A DNA stretch of 57,531 nucleotides from Thermodesulfobacteriota bacterium (lineage in GTDB: Bacteria > Desulfobacterota > Anaeroferrophillalia > Anaeroferrophillales > Tharpellaceae): NCBI GenBank assembly GCA_024763535.1, contig JANTFH010000001.1, forward strand, positions 71,337 through 128,867, in the 5' to 3' direction. How positions within the stretch are numbered: position 1 is the stretch's first letter; each line of letters starts with the position of its first letter. This document shows, piece by piece, positions 33,918 through 42,832 of the stretch. Both the position numbers and the translations under genes were made by a program. A model generated the notes under the pieces. The model searched no databases. It was not told the DNA's origin and saw only the letters and a list, made by a program, of their open reading frames with translations.

Positions 33918-34658
33918 TTAAATGTGGCGGTGGGGTTGTTTGCCGGAGCGGTGGGCGTGTTCGTGGTGGTGGATGTGGAGCTCTTCATCAACCAGGATCT
34001 TGCCGTTCTCCATGGTGTAGATATGTTCGGTGGTTTCGGTTAAAAAATCGAACTCGTGTGAGACCATAAGGTATGAGAGGTCTTTGAAACTGTTGAGCAG
34101 ATCGATGAGTTTATGCTTGGTAGCATGGTCGAGGCCGGCGGTGGGCTCGTCTAAAAGCAGGACTTTGGGCTCCATTGCCAGGACCGTGGCCAGGGCCACA
34201 AGTCTTTTTTCGCCGCCGGAGAGTTTGAAGGTGATCCGGTCGGCAAAATCGGAAAGCCCCAGATTTTCCAGAACTTTAAGGGAAAGAGCCCGGGCTTCGG
34301 CTTTACTTTTGCCCAGGTTCAGCGGGCCGAAAGCGACATCTTCTAAAACTGTGGGGAAGAAAAGCTGGTCATCGGCATGCTGAAAGAGCAGGCCCACCTG
34401 GCGGCGCAGCAGTTTGAAATCCTCTTCTTTACTGATTTCCCGGCCATTATAGATAATCTTGCCGGCGCTTGGTTTCAGCAGGCCGACGATAAGATGAAAG
34501 AGAGTGCTTTTGCCGCTGCCGTTCGGTGCGGCAATGCCGATGTGGGCCTTTTCGTTGAGCACGAAATCGAGCTGGTTGATTATGGCCGGCCGCTCCGGAT
34601 AGTTGAAAGAGAGTCCTTTAAGGGATAGGAGCGGTGCGGATGCAGGGGGTTCAGTCAT
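33918..34658 (-). CDS. nikO: Nickel/cobalt ECF-type ABC ATPase with histidine-rich tail
   Basis: The ATPase of an energy-coupling-factor metal importer. Walker A is APNGSGKST, the signature is KLSGGEKRLVALA and Walker B VLLLDEP. The C-terminus ends in a histidine-rich tail (about 20 residues, HIHHHEHAH then KQPHRHI), which suits nickel or cobalt handling. It is the last of five genes in a nikKMLQO-type operon, 18 bases after the T component. Cobalt versus nickel cannot be decided from the ATPase alone; the nikL and nikK partners favour nickel. Confidence 0.88.
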   Translation of the reverse strand: MTEPPASAPLLSLKGLSFNYPERPAIINQLDFVLNEKAHIGIAAPNGSGKSTLFHLIVGLLKPSAGKIIYNGREISKEEDFKLLRRQVGLLFQHADDQLFFPTVLEDVAFGPLNLGKSKAEARALSLKVLENLGLSDFADRITFKLSGGEKRLVALATVLAMEPKVLLLDEPTAGLDHATKHKLIDLLNSFKDLSYLMVSHEFDFLTETTEHIYTMENGKILVDEELHIHHHEHAHRSGKQPHRHI

Positions 34659-34676
34659 AATTAATTGGGTTTGAAG

Positions 34677-35450
34677 TTAAAAAATGTGCGGCCAGGTGAT
34701 TGCCTGCGTTTCAGCAAGTACGATCAGGGCCGATATGGCCACGATCAGAGCGAGAAAATAGTAGTCCCGGGGCCGGTTGTGATACTCTTCCAGGCTGTGG
34801 AAATGTCCGTCAAAGGCGCGGCAGAGCATGGCTTTGTGGACCCGCTGGGCCCGGTCCGCGGCCCGGACAAAGAGCATTCCCAGCAGATTGGCATAGGTTT
34901 TATAGCAGTGGAGAGAGGTTCCGGGCCTGAAATTTCTAATTTTAGCCGCTTTTAAGAGAGATTGCAACTCATCTTCCATAAGAAAAAGATAACGATAGGT
35001 GATCAGCAGCAGCAGTACCAGTTTCGGGGGCAGTTTGAGGCTGTGCAGAGCGTGGGCCAGATCGGCCGTACTCATGGTTGAAACCAGTGTCAGAAAGATC
35101 AGGAGCATGGCGCAGGTTTTAAGGGTCAGTTCCAGGGCCAGATCAACGCCGATCCGGCTGATGCTTAAGAAAGAGTTCTGCCAGAGGATTTCACCGCCGC
35201 AGGTAAAAGGCAGAATCAGCCAGATTAGGAGCAGAAAACCGGCAATCACCAGCAGGCGGCGGCCGGCTTTCAAGAGGCTGATCCGGGCTGAGATCACCAG
35301 GATTACGGCGATCAGCAGGGCCGTTACCAGGGCGATTAAGTTGTGGCTTAAAGCGACCACCAGCGAGAGTATGATCGCCGCCAGCGTCCGGGTGCGGGGG
35401 GCGAGGCTGTGAATCGGCGAGCGGCCGCTGCTGAAGCTCTCCTGGATCAT
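34677..35450 (-). CDS. nikQ: ECF-type transporter T component
   Basis: The transmembrane scaffold of the metal importer, linking ATPase to the substrate-binding subunit. It has about five to six helices, beginning SLAPRTRTLAAIILSLVVALSHN, with the coupling helix region RYLFLMEDELQSLLKAAKIRNF near residue 165. Length (257) is normal for CbiQ/NikQ. It overlaps the nikL-like gene by four bases and precedes the ATPase by 18 bases. Confidence 0.9.
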   Translation of the reverse strand: MIQESFSSGRSPIHSLAPRTRTLAAIILSLVVALSHNLIALVTALLIAVILVISARISLLKAGRRLLVIAGFLLLIWLILPFTCGGEILWQNSFLSISRIGVDLALELTLKTCAMLLIFLTLVSTMSTADLAHALHSLKLPPKLVLLLLITYRYLFLMEDELQSLLKAAKIRNFRPGTSLHCYKTYANLLGMLFVRAADRAQRVHKAMLCRAFDGHFHSLEEYHNRPRDYYFLALIVAISALIVLAETQAITWPHIF

Positions 35451-36112
35451 GAGTTATTATTCCGTTTCGGGTCGGCTGAGCGTTTGCGACTTTGGAAATA
35501 GGCGGCTATGCCGACCAGACCGAGGATATAGCCGAGGCCGCCCATAATATCCTTAAATCCGGGATCGGGGTTGAGACTTTCGGCAATCATGACCTTGAGC
35601 GGATGCAGTTTCTGATCCAGGGTTCGGGCCATAACCTTTTCCACAACTTTTTCAAGTTCAGCGGTGCTTACGGTTGTCGTTGCCGCCGCATTGGTGAGGA
35701 CTGCCGGGGCGCTCTTTTGGGCCGGGGCCGCAGCCGTTGGTTCGGCGGCCGCCGAGTCGTTGGAATTGGAACTGCCGGAGGCGTCTTTTAATTCCGCTTT
35801 TTTAATCTGCCAGCTGCCGCGGTGGCCGGTTCCGGCCTCAACCACAACCAGCAGGTCATCAACCTTTGGAACCGGGAATGAGAAAGCTCCTTTTTTATCG
35901 CTCTTTCCTTCCAGAAGCAGTTTTTTCTGGCTGTCGTAAACCTCGACCCGGCTCTCCTGCGCCGGCCGGCCGCCGCTGAATTTAGCCGTAGTATAGATGG
36001 TATTTCCTTCAACCCAGGCAAAAACCGAGACCCGATGGGCCTGAGCCGGGGTTGATCCGATCAATCCCCAGCCGGCAAAAACCATCAGTATGATAATAAA
36101 CTGTTTGCGCAT
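35447..36112 (-). CDS. nikL: NikL-type accessory protein of nickel uptake
   Basis: This replaces the CbiN subunit of cobalt systems. After a signal peptide (residues 1-25, ending TPAQAH) comes a beta-sandwich carboxypeptidase-like domain (GNTIYTTAKFSGGRPAQESRVEVYD, KGAFSFPVPKVDD), a low-complexity S/N/A/T linker, and one C-terminal helix with a basic tail (YILGLVGIAAYFQSRKR). That layout is NikL. I start at ATG 36112 with AAAGGAGAG upstream, not the earlier in-frame ATG. Histidines at residues near the mature N-terminus may bind metal. Confidence 0.85.
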   Translation of the reverse strand: MRKQFIIILMVFAGWGLIGSTPAQAHRVSVFAWVEGNTIYTTAKFSGGRPAQESRVEVYDSQKKLLLEGKSDKKGAFSFPVPKVDDLLVVVEAGTGHRGSWQIKKAELKDASGSSNSNDSAAAEPTAAAPAQKSAPAVLTNAAATTTVSTAELEKVVEKVMARTLDQKLHPLKVMIAESLNPDPGFKDIMGGLGYILGLVGIAAYFQSRKRSADPKRNNNS

Positions 36113-36161
36113 AATCTCTCCTTTCATAAATGGCGTCGTCGACGAATTTACTTAAAGCTCT

Positions 36162-36755
36162 TCAACGCAGCATCTCGGGCTTGACCTTTTTCAAGAAACC
36201 GACGCAGAATAAGGTGATAAATCCTTCAATAATCATGATCGGGATATGGGCCGAGGCGGCGATGGAAGCCACCTCGAAGAAGTTTTCGTTGCTGAAATAG
36301 AGAGCTCCGGCGAGCAGAATCGTGCCGAAAAAGACGGCGAGGAAACCGCAGGCGAAGGCGGCAACGGCGGAAACTTTGCCCTGTTTCCGAATGAGCGGGG
36401 CGAAGAGATAGTAACAGATGACTGCAGGCAGGGCCATGATTACCGTGTTGGCACCCAGTGAAGTGAGACCGCCGAACTGAAAGAATACGGCCTGCAGCAG
36501 CAGGGCCACGGCGATGGCCGGGAAAGCCGTCCAGCCCAGCAGCAGTCCGATAATGCCGTTTAGGATCAGGTGGACATTGGCGGGCCCGATGGGCACATGC
36601 ACCAGCGAGGCGACAAAAAATGTGGCCGACAGAATCCCGGTTTCGGCGATATGCTCAAAATCAAGTTTTTTCAGACCGATACCAACCCCGACTGCGGCGA
36701 CGGCAAAACCTGTCGCCATGACCGGCCCGGACAATACCCCTTCAGCAATATGCAT
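36162..36755 (-). CDS. nikM: Metal-binding S component of nickel/cobalt transporter
   Basis: The substrate-specificity subunit. The N-terminus MHIAEGVL is the hallmark; in NikM structures the amino group of methionine 1 and histidine 2 bind the metal, with a further histidine in HVPIGPANVHLILNG. I use ATG 36755 with GGAGAA just upstream, because the extra residues at the in-frame start 36800 would bury this site. About six helices, 197 residues. It is followed by nikL and preceded by the nikK-like gene. Confidence 0.9.
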   Translation of the reverse strand: MHIAEGVLSGPVMATGFAVAAVGVGIGLKKLDFEHIAETGILSATFFVASLVHVPIGPANVHLILNGIIGLLLGWTAFPAIAVALLLQAVFFQFGGLTSLGANTVIMALPAVICYYLFAPLIRKQGKVSAVAAFACGFLAVFFGTILLAGALYFSNENFFEVASIAASAHIPIMIIEGFITLFCVGFLKKVKPEMLR

Positions 36756-36777
36756 ATTTTCTCCAGTTTTCTCTTTT

Positions 36778-37563
36778 TCAATTACTCTGCCAGGGTTCAA
36801 AATGGACCCAGATTATGGCTCCGAGTTCGACCTCTTTGTCGACGCCTTTCTCTTTTAATTTGTAATCAGCCGTATTCAGGGCGGCAAAACCCCACCACCC
36901 GGCTGCCGGCACACTGAAGCTGAAAACCCCGTTGCCGTCAGCCTTGATGGTTTGCGTGATCATATACTCGGTCGGGGCCTTGACCGCGCCGTCGCGGTTG
37001 TTAAACTCGACCTCGATCTCGGCATAGGGTACGGCTTTGCCGTCAAGTTTGACAATGCCCTGAAAGAGATTGCCCTTATAGAGAGCGAAGGGTTTGCTTA
37101 AAGGGACAATCTCGGTTTTCAGGCCGACCTCCTGATCCCAGCCCTCATCGTCTCCGAAAGCCGTGACCACGGTTTTGGTATAGTGGATAATGAAGCAGTC
37201 CTCAGCCGGCTCCCAGTAGGGTACCGGTTCCATGACAAACTGATAGATGCCCGGGCGTTTGATCGCGTAATTGCATCTAAAAGCCTTGTTTTTCATGATC
37301 GTTACCGGTTTCAGGGAGCTCTTCAAATCCTCCCGTTTACCGTTGTGCAGCACATAAAAGCGGGCCGGTGATTTAAGCTCCATACCGACCCGCTCAAACG
37401 GGTGGGAGAAACTCAAATCCAGAGAGATGGTTCGCGGGTCATCCGGCATAACCATATTGTCGGAAGGAATGAGCATGCCGAAATGGGCGGCCGCCGGGCT
37501 GCAGATTAAAAGTATCATCAGCAGGGTTATAGCGCAGGAAAGAGTGGTGGTTTTTGTTTTCAT
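36778..37563 (-). CDS. nikK: NikK-type DUF4198 periplasmic protein
   Basis: A signal peptide (residues 1-26, ending PAAAH) and a DUF4198 domain (AHFGMLIPSDNMVMPDDPRTISLDLSFSHPF; FKGNLFQG-like GNLFQGIVKLDGKAVPYAEIEVEF) mark NikK, the accessory exported protein of many nickel uptake operons. It likely binds nickel outside the cytoplasm. It is the first gene of the operon. Its start lies 49 bases after a terminator-like hairpin in the leader, so its expression is probably set by RNA structure. 261 residues is normal. Confidence 0.87.
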   Translation of the reverse strand: MKTKTTTLSCAITLLMILLICSPAAAHFGMLIPSDNMVMPDDPRTISLDLSFSHPFERVGMELKSPARFYVLHNGKREDLKSSLKPVTIMKNKAFRCNYAIKRPGIYQFVMEPVPYWEPAEDCFIIHYTKTVVTAFGDDEGWDQEVGLKTEIVPLSKPFALYKGNLFQGIVKLDGKAVPYAEIEVEFNNRDGAVKAPTEYMITQTIKADGNGVFSFSVPAAGWWGFAALNTADYKLKEKGVDKEVELGAIIWVHFEPWQSN

Positions 37564-37611
37564 TTTGCCTTCTCCGGTAGTTGTCTGGGTGATTGGTTTG
37601 TATCTCGGCCG

Positions 37612-37800
37612 GGCAAAAAAAAGCCACGACGACGGAGATCGTTAAAGCCGATTTCCCACCTTCGTGGCGTAATACCTGGCCTGCATGGCCGGCAGCAGTG
37701 TGAATAATAAATTGCGATACAGCTGGGATTTATAACCGGCAAACGAATTTTTGTCTGCCAAAAACACGCTTCTTGCGTGTCAGGTAAGCGCTCTATAGTT
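37612..37800 (-). ncRNA. Structured leader with terminator before nikK (candidate riboswitch)
   Basis: On the minus strand, GCCACGA pairs with TCGTGGC (37662-37668 with 37623-37629), followed by a run of nine T bases: a rho-independent terminator 49 bases before nikK. Upstream are further hairpins (GACACGC/GCGTGT, GGCAGACAAA/TTTGCC, GGCC/GGCC). The layout suits a transcription-attenuating RNA that senses nickel, cobalt or cobalamin. I could not match it to the cobalamin consensus or recall the NiCo consensus well enough to assign it. The rest of the 37564-37995 gap holds the porin promoter region. Confidence 0.5.
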
Positions 37801-37995
37801 TATGTTGTAAAGAAAGTCAATAATTTGTCGTTGTAGATTATTTATGTTGCTTTGTTTGTCACAAATAAGATGAAATGATTACAAAAACAAACTTTTAATT
37901 ACAAATTATCCTGTTAAAAAAATGTGAGATATGTTAAGAGTTCCTTTTTTTGTTGATTTTTCAAAACAGCTTTTATTGTCTCAGGAGTTAGAAAC

Positions 37996-39420
37996 ATGAT
38001 GAAAAGATTTGTTACCACAATAATTTTACTGGTTGTTTTCGGGGCGGCAATTTCGGCTTCAGCCGCAGATCTTAGGATCCATGGAGATTTTAATAACCGT
38101 TTTATGGTGTATACCAACCACAACGACTGGCTGCAGTCGGAAAAAGGGGTTATTCATGATGGAACTGTAGCTGAGAGCTGGGGTGAAGTCCGGTATCGTT
38201 TGTGGCTGGATGCGGCGACCAACGACGGTAAAGTCAAAGGGGTCTGGGCCTGCGAAGTCGGGGGACTGGAATATGGAAAACCAGGTTCAGTCGGGAGAAG
38301 TGTCGGCGGCAGTTATTCCGGTGACGCTATAAATCTGGAAACCCGCTGGCTCTATACCGATTTTCAACTTCCATGGGTAACCGGCAAAGCCCGGCTGCGG
38401 CTGGGTCTGCAGCCTTTTAATGTTAATCCCTATCTCTGGAAAGAGACGATTATGGGGGTGACGGCTGATATTGCCTCAGGTCCACTCAATCTTAAATTGG
38501 GCTGGTTGCGTCCCTATCGCGATGAGACCAAAGATCCGGATGATGATGTTGAAGATCTTGATGCCTTTTACGGCCGACTAAATTTCAAACCGTTGCCGAA
38601 CATAAGTGCGGCTGTATTCGGACTCTATATGCAGGGCGATTCCGGGAACCATGATCCGGCAGCCTATGCCACGATTACCTCGCAGCATTATGAAATTAAA
38701 AAATTTGCCAACAAATATGATCTCAATCTCTATACCCTGGGAACCGACGGCAAAGCGAATTTGAGTGGATTTTTTGTTGATTGGGATCTGATGTATCAGG
38801 GTGGCAGTATCGACGGTGCCAACTTTAAGGAGTCTTACAACGGTTGGGATTACAACGAAGGTGCGACCGATAAGAATTTCGATGTCAGTGCCTGGTTTGC
38901 CCATGTGGATGTCGGCTTTGAACTGGATAAAATGAGGTTCACCTATATCTTCTGGTACGCGTCCGGTGATGATGACGGCAGTGACGGCGACTTAGACGCC
39001 TTTATGGCTATCGATATAGACCGGACCGATAACATCTGTATCTTCAAGGCGAAATATGTTGATGATGATTATTATACCGAGAAAGACTATCTGCTCGATA
39101 AGGGCTTTATTATGAACAAACTGGCATTCGATTATAAAGTCAGTAAAAAAATAAAAGTGGGAACCTCGGCCATGTATATGATGACAGCCGAAGATATAGT
39201 CTATGTCGATGACAACGGCCGGGAGAGAAAAGAGGATAGTGTCGGGGTTGAGTTTGACGCTTATCTGCAATATAAAATCTACAGTGATCTTGAATTTGCT
39301 TTTAATGCCGGCTATCTCTTCTGTGATGATGCGATGGATTTTTGGGAGCAGGGACACCGTGACGGCAAAAGCGATGAGGATATCTTTGTCAGCAGCTGTC
39401 GTGTGCGCTACAAATTTTGA
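37996..39420 (+). CDS. Outer-membrane beta-barrel porin
   Basis: A 23-residue signal peptide (ending SASAAD) leads to a 450-residue protein of alternating hydrophobic and polar residues with many aromatic residues and a C-terminal phenylalanine (VRYKF), typical of outer-membrane barrels. Its DLRIHGDFNNRFMVYTN start recalls alginate-type or general porins of deltaproteobacteria. AGGAG lies eight bases before the ATG. Specificity is unknown. Acidic loops (DDDVEDLDA, DDDGSDGD) might bind cations, which would suit the nearby metal uptake genes, but that is speculation. Confidence 0.8.
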   Translation: MMKRFVTTIILLVVFGAAISASAADLRIHGDFNNRFMVYTNHNDWLQSEKGVIHDGTVAESWGEVRYRLWLDAATNDGKVKGVWACEVGGLEYGKPGSVGRSVGGSYSGDAINLETRWLYTDFQLPWVTGKARLRLGLQPFNVNPYLWKETIMGVTADIASGPLNLKLGWLRPYRDETKDPDDDVEDLDAFYGRLNFKPLPNISAAVFGLYMQGDSGNHDPAAYATITSQHYEIKKFANKYDLNLYTLGTDGKANLSGFFVDWDLMYQGGSIDGANFKESYNGWDYNEGATDKNFDVSAWFAHVDVGFELDKMRFTYIFWYASGDDDGSDGDLDAFMAIDIDRTDNICIFKAKYVDDDYYTEKDYLLDKGFIMNKLAFDYKVSKKIKVGTSAMYMMTAEDIVYVDDNGRERKEDSVGVEFDAYLQYKIYSDLEFAFNAGYLFCDDAMDFWEQGHRDGKSDEDIFVSSCRVRYKF

Positions 39421-39429
39421 TGAAAACAC

Positions 39430-40701
39430 TTAAACTGCCGCCTCGGTGAGTATCTTTGCCAGTCTCTGTTTGAGCCAGATGCCGGCGATTGTGGCTGAAG
39501 TGATGGTGCCGCAGAGTGAGGCGATGGCGACCATGCGGAAGTCGTAGTGGTAATAGAGGGTGAACAAGGCCGCCAGCGGCAGGGCCACGAGAAACAGCCG
39601 GACGCCGTTGATTACGAGACCGGGCATGCCGTAGCCTAAGCCCTGTAAAGCCCGGTTGCAGGAGATGGTGACGGCCATGAAGGGAAAACAGAAAATTTCC
39701 AGGCGCAGATAGGAGACCGCCAGCCGCAGCGGTTCGGGTTTGTCGGTGAAAAAGCGGAGAAAAATGTGCGGCCAGAGAAACATAGTGAGGCTGCAGAGCA
39801 GGGCAAAGCTGATATTAACCAGCAGGGCGAAACTGATTATTTTACTTAAGAGCTGGTAACGGCGACCACCGTAAAAGAGAGCGCTTAAGGTTAAAAGGGC
39901 GACCGAGAAGGCGACCATCGGGATAATGACGGCACTGTCGAGCCGGGTGATCAGACCCAGGGCCGCGACCGTATCGGTACCGTAGCCGGAGATCATCCGG
40001 TTGATACCCATCATATAGATTGCCATCAGGAGCATCGTGAAACTGGCGGGCAGGCCGATGGCGAAGATCTCCCGGATGGTGGCCGGAGAAAAATGCCAGT
40101 CTTTACGGCTCAGACGCAGAATCGAACGGCGCCGGAGGAGAAAAGTTGCCAGGATCAGGCCGCAAAAGAGGGCGATATCGGTGGCGATGGCGGCCCCGGT
40201 AATCCCGAGATCAAAGGTGAAGATAAAGAGCGGATCCAAGATGATATTCAAAAACAGCGTGAAAAATTGAACCTTCATCGGGGTTATGGTATCACCCTGG
40301 GCCGTGAAGGTGCTGTTGATGGCGTACATCGCGAACATGAAGAAGGCCCCGGCGGCGATGATGCGCATATAGTCGGCCGCGAGCTTGTGGACGTGAGCCT
40401 GGGCCCCGAGAATGGTCAGAAGCGGATTGAGAAAGATTTCAGCGAGCAGAAAAAGCACGCCGGCACAGAGCAGGGAACTGGCAATGCCGTGCAGAACCGT
40501 GTTGGCGGCGGCCGGGCGGTCGCCGGCCCCGATAAGCCGGGCGACGGTCGAGTTTAAGCCGACGCCCATGCCGACATTGAATGAAACCAGGGTGAAAAAA
40601 AGCGGAAAAGAGAAGGTCAGGGCCGCCAGCGGTTCGGCACCGAGGCGGCCGATATAGGCGGTGTCGACGAGGTTGTACATGGTCTGCATCAACGTCGCCA
40701 T
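39430..40701 (-). CDS. MATE-family efflux protein, 5' end probably frameshifted
   Basis: A multidrug and toxin extrusion exporter with twelve helices, driven by sodium or protons. From the internal methionine at 40701 it reads MATLMQTMYNLVDTAYIG, but homologues begin earlier. The frame stays open for some 30 further codons upstream, reading AKFARAPKRALFHLAWPTL-like sequence without a start codon. An ATG at 40785-40787, three bases after the previous gene's stop, is one base out of frame. One missing G in the GGG of ATGAGGGCT would restore MRGSPIKRELEKF in frame. So the true start is probably 40787, and the gene carries either a real single-base deletion or a sequencing error. Confidence 0.8.
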   Translation of the reverse strand: MATLMQTMYNLVDTAYIGRLGAEPLAALTFSFPLFFTLVSFNVGMGVGLNSTVARLIGAGDRPAAANTVLHGIASSLLCAGVLFLLAEIFLNPLLTILGAQAHVHKLAADYMRIIAAGAFFMFAMYAINSTFTAQGDTITPMKVQFFTLFLNIILDPLFIFTFDLGITGAAIATDIALFCGLILATFLLRRRSILRLSRKDWHFSPATIREIFAIGLPASFTMLLMAIYMMGINRMISGYGTDTVAALGLITRLDSAVIIPMVAFSVALLTLSALFYGGRRYQLLSKIISFALLVNISFALLCSLTMFLWPHIFLRFFTDKPEPLRLAVSYLRLEIFCFPFMAVTISCNRALQGLGYGMPGLVINGVRLFLVALPLAALFTLYYHYDFRMVAIASLCGTITSATIAGIWLKQRLAKILTEAAV

Positions 40702-40790
40702 CAGGGTGGGCCAGGCCAGGTGAAACAGGGCGCGTTTCGGCGCCCGGGCAAACTTCTCAAGTTCTCTTTTTATGGGAGAGCCCTCATTCG

Positions 40791-41363
40791 TTAAAAAATC
40801 CAGATATAGGCAACCCAGTAGCCCACGATGACGCTGAGAATATTCCAGTGGGCGTTGTTGTTGAAGAAGAGATCCCAGCTGAAGCAGTAAATCTCATCTT
40901 TGTCAAGCTTCTTGAACTCGGGGATGAAACGGTTGACCTGGTTGCAGTATTCAAGATAGGCATCGCCGAAGATCTCCTTTAAGACCTCCTCTTCACGGGC
41001 TACCCGGTTGGTCATGTAGAAGTAGTAGATGACGGTATAGACCACCATCAAAAAGAGGCTTCCGGTAATCGCCACAGCTCCCAGAATCAACAGATAGCGG
41101 CCAATATACATCGGGTTTCGAACCACGGCATAGGGGCCCTTGGCGGCGAGATCCTTTTTCTTGTTCAGGGTGGCAAAACACCATACCTGCAAGCCTTCAC
41201 CCACGACTGAGATCAGCAGACCAATCCAGAAATACTGCGGCTTCATCAGCAGGATAAAAATAATCGCCGCCGCGATCGCCAGCGGCCAGCGATAGGTTAC
41301 AAGTTTGGCCCGAATCTCCGGGTCGTTGAAGAGAGCGTTGATTTTGTCAAGAAAATCGTTCAT
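40791..41363 (-). CDS. ICMT/PEMT-like membrane methyltransferase
   Basis: Four to five helices and the motif GPYAVVRNPMYIGRYLLI mark the isoprenylcysteine-carboxyl-methyltransferase-like family, which uses S-adenosylmethionine to methylate membrane-bound groups. The bacterial members have varied, mostly unknown targets (lipid, phospholipid or small molecules). It runs three bases ahead of the likely MATE start codon, so the two are coupled. A NNNAHWNILSVIVGYWVAYIWIF tail gives a last helix. 190 residues is normal. Confidence 0.8.
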   Translation of the reverse strand: MNDFLDKINALFNDPEIRAKLVTYRWPLAIAAAIIFILLMKPQYFWIGLLISVVGEGLQVWCFATLNKKKDLAAKGPYAVVRNPMYIGRYLLILGAVAITGSLFLMVVYTVIYYFYMTNRVAREEEVLKEIFGDAYLEYCNQVNRFIPEFKKLDKDEIYCFSWDLFFNNNAHWNILSVIVGYWVAYIWIF

Positions 41364-41454
41364 TTTGATCTTTTCCTTAGTAAATTGTTAGATAGTTTGA
41401 GGAGTCTTGCCGGGAAAGCGCCCCTGTTAACATAAAATAGATACAAATAGCAAC

Positions 41455-42333
41455 CTATGACAAGATACAGCCGCAGCTGCGGAAATCATAGCCTTTGAAA
41501 GCGGCGGTTTTCAGGGTCAGTTTTTCCGGTTCTAGGAAAGCAAAAAGATCTTTTACGGGCGGGGCGGCGAAAGCCTCCTTCAAACAGACCAGATCGAAAC
41601 GCTCTTCCACCAGCGGGATGAAATCAAGTTTCAAAAGATGGGCGACATACTCAATGCCCATACCGGCATCGGCATCGCCGCGCAGAATCTCAAGGCCGGT
41701 TTCCAGATGGGTGACCTGCTCACGTTCGTAGCCGTTAATCTTATCCGGGGTAAGGTGCTCTTTTTCTAAAAGAAAATCAAATAGATAGCGGGTTCCTGAG
41801 CCTGGGTTGCGGTTGCTAAAACGGGATTTTTTTGCTGCCAGATCGGTAAGTGTCCGCAGGTTGTGCGGATTTCCCGATTGTACCAGCAGCCCCTGCCGGC
41901 GATAGGCTAAATTGACGACAACAAATTTTTTACCGGCCAGATGTTTCTCCACATAGGGAATATTGTACTGGCCGGTGGGGGGATGGAAGAGGTGGACTCC
42001 GGCCACCTGGGCCTTGCCTTCGGCCAGAGCGATAAGTCCTTTACGGCTACCGATAGCGGCTTGAAAAATAAGCTGTTTCGGAAAATGAATCCGGTTGAAC
42101 TCCTCCACCAGATTGAGCAGCAGCGGGTCGTCACTGCCGGCAATCAGGATGCTTTTTGTCAACTCCGTCTGTTCCTCAAGCCAGCGGTTAATCTGTTTTA
42201 AGGGGAAAAGCCATTTACCGACCGCGCGGGTACAGGGAATACTGCCTTCCTGGATGAGTTGATAAACCTTTTTCTCGTTAATCTTCAGGTAGGCGGCGAT
42301 CTCTTTGGTGTTGAGCAGCTCTTTGGTATCCAC
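41455..42333 (-). CDS. HTH regulator with periplasmic-binding-like sensor domain
   Basis: The N-terminal part is an excisionase/MerR-like helix-turn-helix (LLNTKEIAAYLKINEKKVYQLI), and the rest is a PBP-like domain with NRNPGSGTRYLFDFLLE and GYEREQVTHLETGLEILRGDADAGMGIEY. Such proteins resemble molybdate/tungstate-sensing regulators or moco-related regulators. I use GTG 42333 with AAGGTG upstream; an ATG at 42402 would also work. It ends in CGCILS. A perfect inverted repeat lies about 115 bases upstream (42449-42485) and may be its own operator. It stands alone and reads away from ugd. Confidence 0.82.
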   Translation of the reverse strand: MDTKELLNTKEIAAYLKINEKKVYQLIQEGSIPCTRAVGKWLFPLKQINRWLEEQTELTKSILIAGSDDPLLLNLVEEFNRIHFPKQLIFQAAIGSRKGLIALAEGKAQVAGVHLFHPPTGQYNIPYVEKHLAGKKFVVVNLAYRRQGLLVQSGNPHNLRTLTDLAAKKSRFSNRNPGSGTRYLFDFLLEKEHLTPDKINGYEREQVTHLETGLEILRGDADAGMGIEYVAHLLKLDFIPLVEERFDLVCLKEAFAAPPVKDLFAFLEPEKLTLKTAAFKGYDFRSCGCILS

Positions 42334-42448
42334 AGTTTCACCTTGCTGATATTCGGGGGCTTCGGGGCCGAGACGGAGTCTAATTATATTTTGCGGCCGC
42401 AACTCAGGTTTTTGGGAGGGATTGCTTAATCTCCAGCGTATGGGTATC

Positions 42449-42485
42449 GTTATATATCCTGATAAATTAAAATGTCAAATATAAC
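42449..42485. promoter_or_regulatory. GTTATAT...ATATAAC inverted repeat
   Basis: GTTATAT at 42449-42455 and ATATAAC at 42479-42485 form perfect inverted half-sites with 23 bases between, i.e. 30 bases centre to centre, about three helix turns. The half-site looks like those of ModE (which contain GTTATAT). It lies between a molybdate-like regulator and ugd, so control by the regulator of its own gene is a natural guess. The rest of the gap (42334-42832) shows no gene. Confidence 0.45.
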
Positions 42486-42776
42486 TTGACCGGTCAGTTG
42501 TTTTTATTTCGGCGAAAGAGTTTGAACGGGTCTGTTTTCCGGGGAAGTGCAAACCCCGCCGGATTTTGCTTTTATATTGACAATTGCGGGTAATTACCCT
42601 ATCCTGTTGCGCCTTATGAGTTTAGGATTGTCAACTGATTAACGATTAGTGCCTTACAGGTTATTTTCTGGTTTGAAAAACAAGAAAATGTTAAGTGCTT
42701 CACAGGTTCTTTGCCGTCAGGCAGAGGTTCTGATGAAGAAACTTATGCAGAGCTCTGATAAGAGCACTTATTTGCG

Positions 42777-42816
42777 GGCCGAAATGGCCCTTTGGATTGC
42801 GGGAGTTATCCCCGCA
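42777..42816 (+). other. Two small hairpins in the ugd leader
   Basis: GGGCC-GAAAT-GGCCC at 42777-42791 is followed by TTT and by TGCGGG-AGTTATC-CCCGCA at about 42797-42815, right before the AGGAGAG of ugd. They could affect ribosome access. The 42649-42921 frame that reads through them is not a gene. Confidence 0.35.
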
Positions 42817-42832
42817 TTAGGAGAGTTGGTTT

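Noticed and set aside
33846-34043. Continuation of the small plus-strand frame into the nikO-type gene
   Set aside because: This part lies antisense to the 3' end of the ATPase gene and is not shared by copy 1 of the repeat.
37612-37800. Second cobalamin riboswitch before nikK
   Set aside because: The B12 box and GCCACTG elements are not present in the right order, so no class was assigned.
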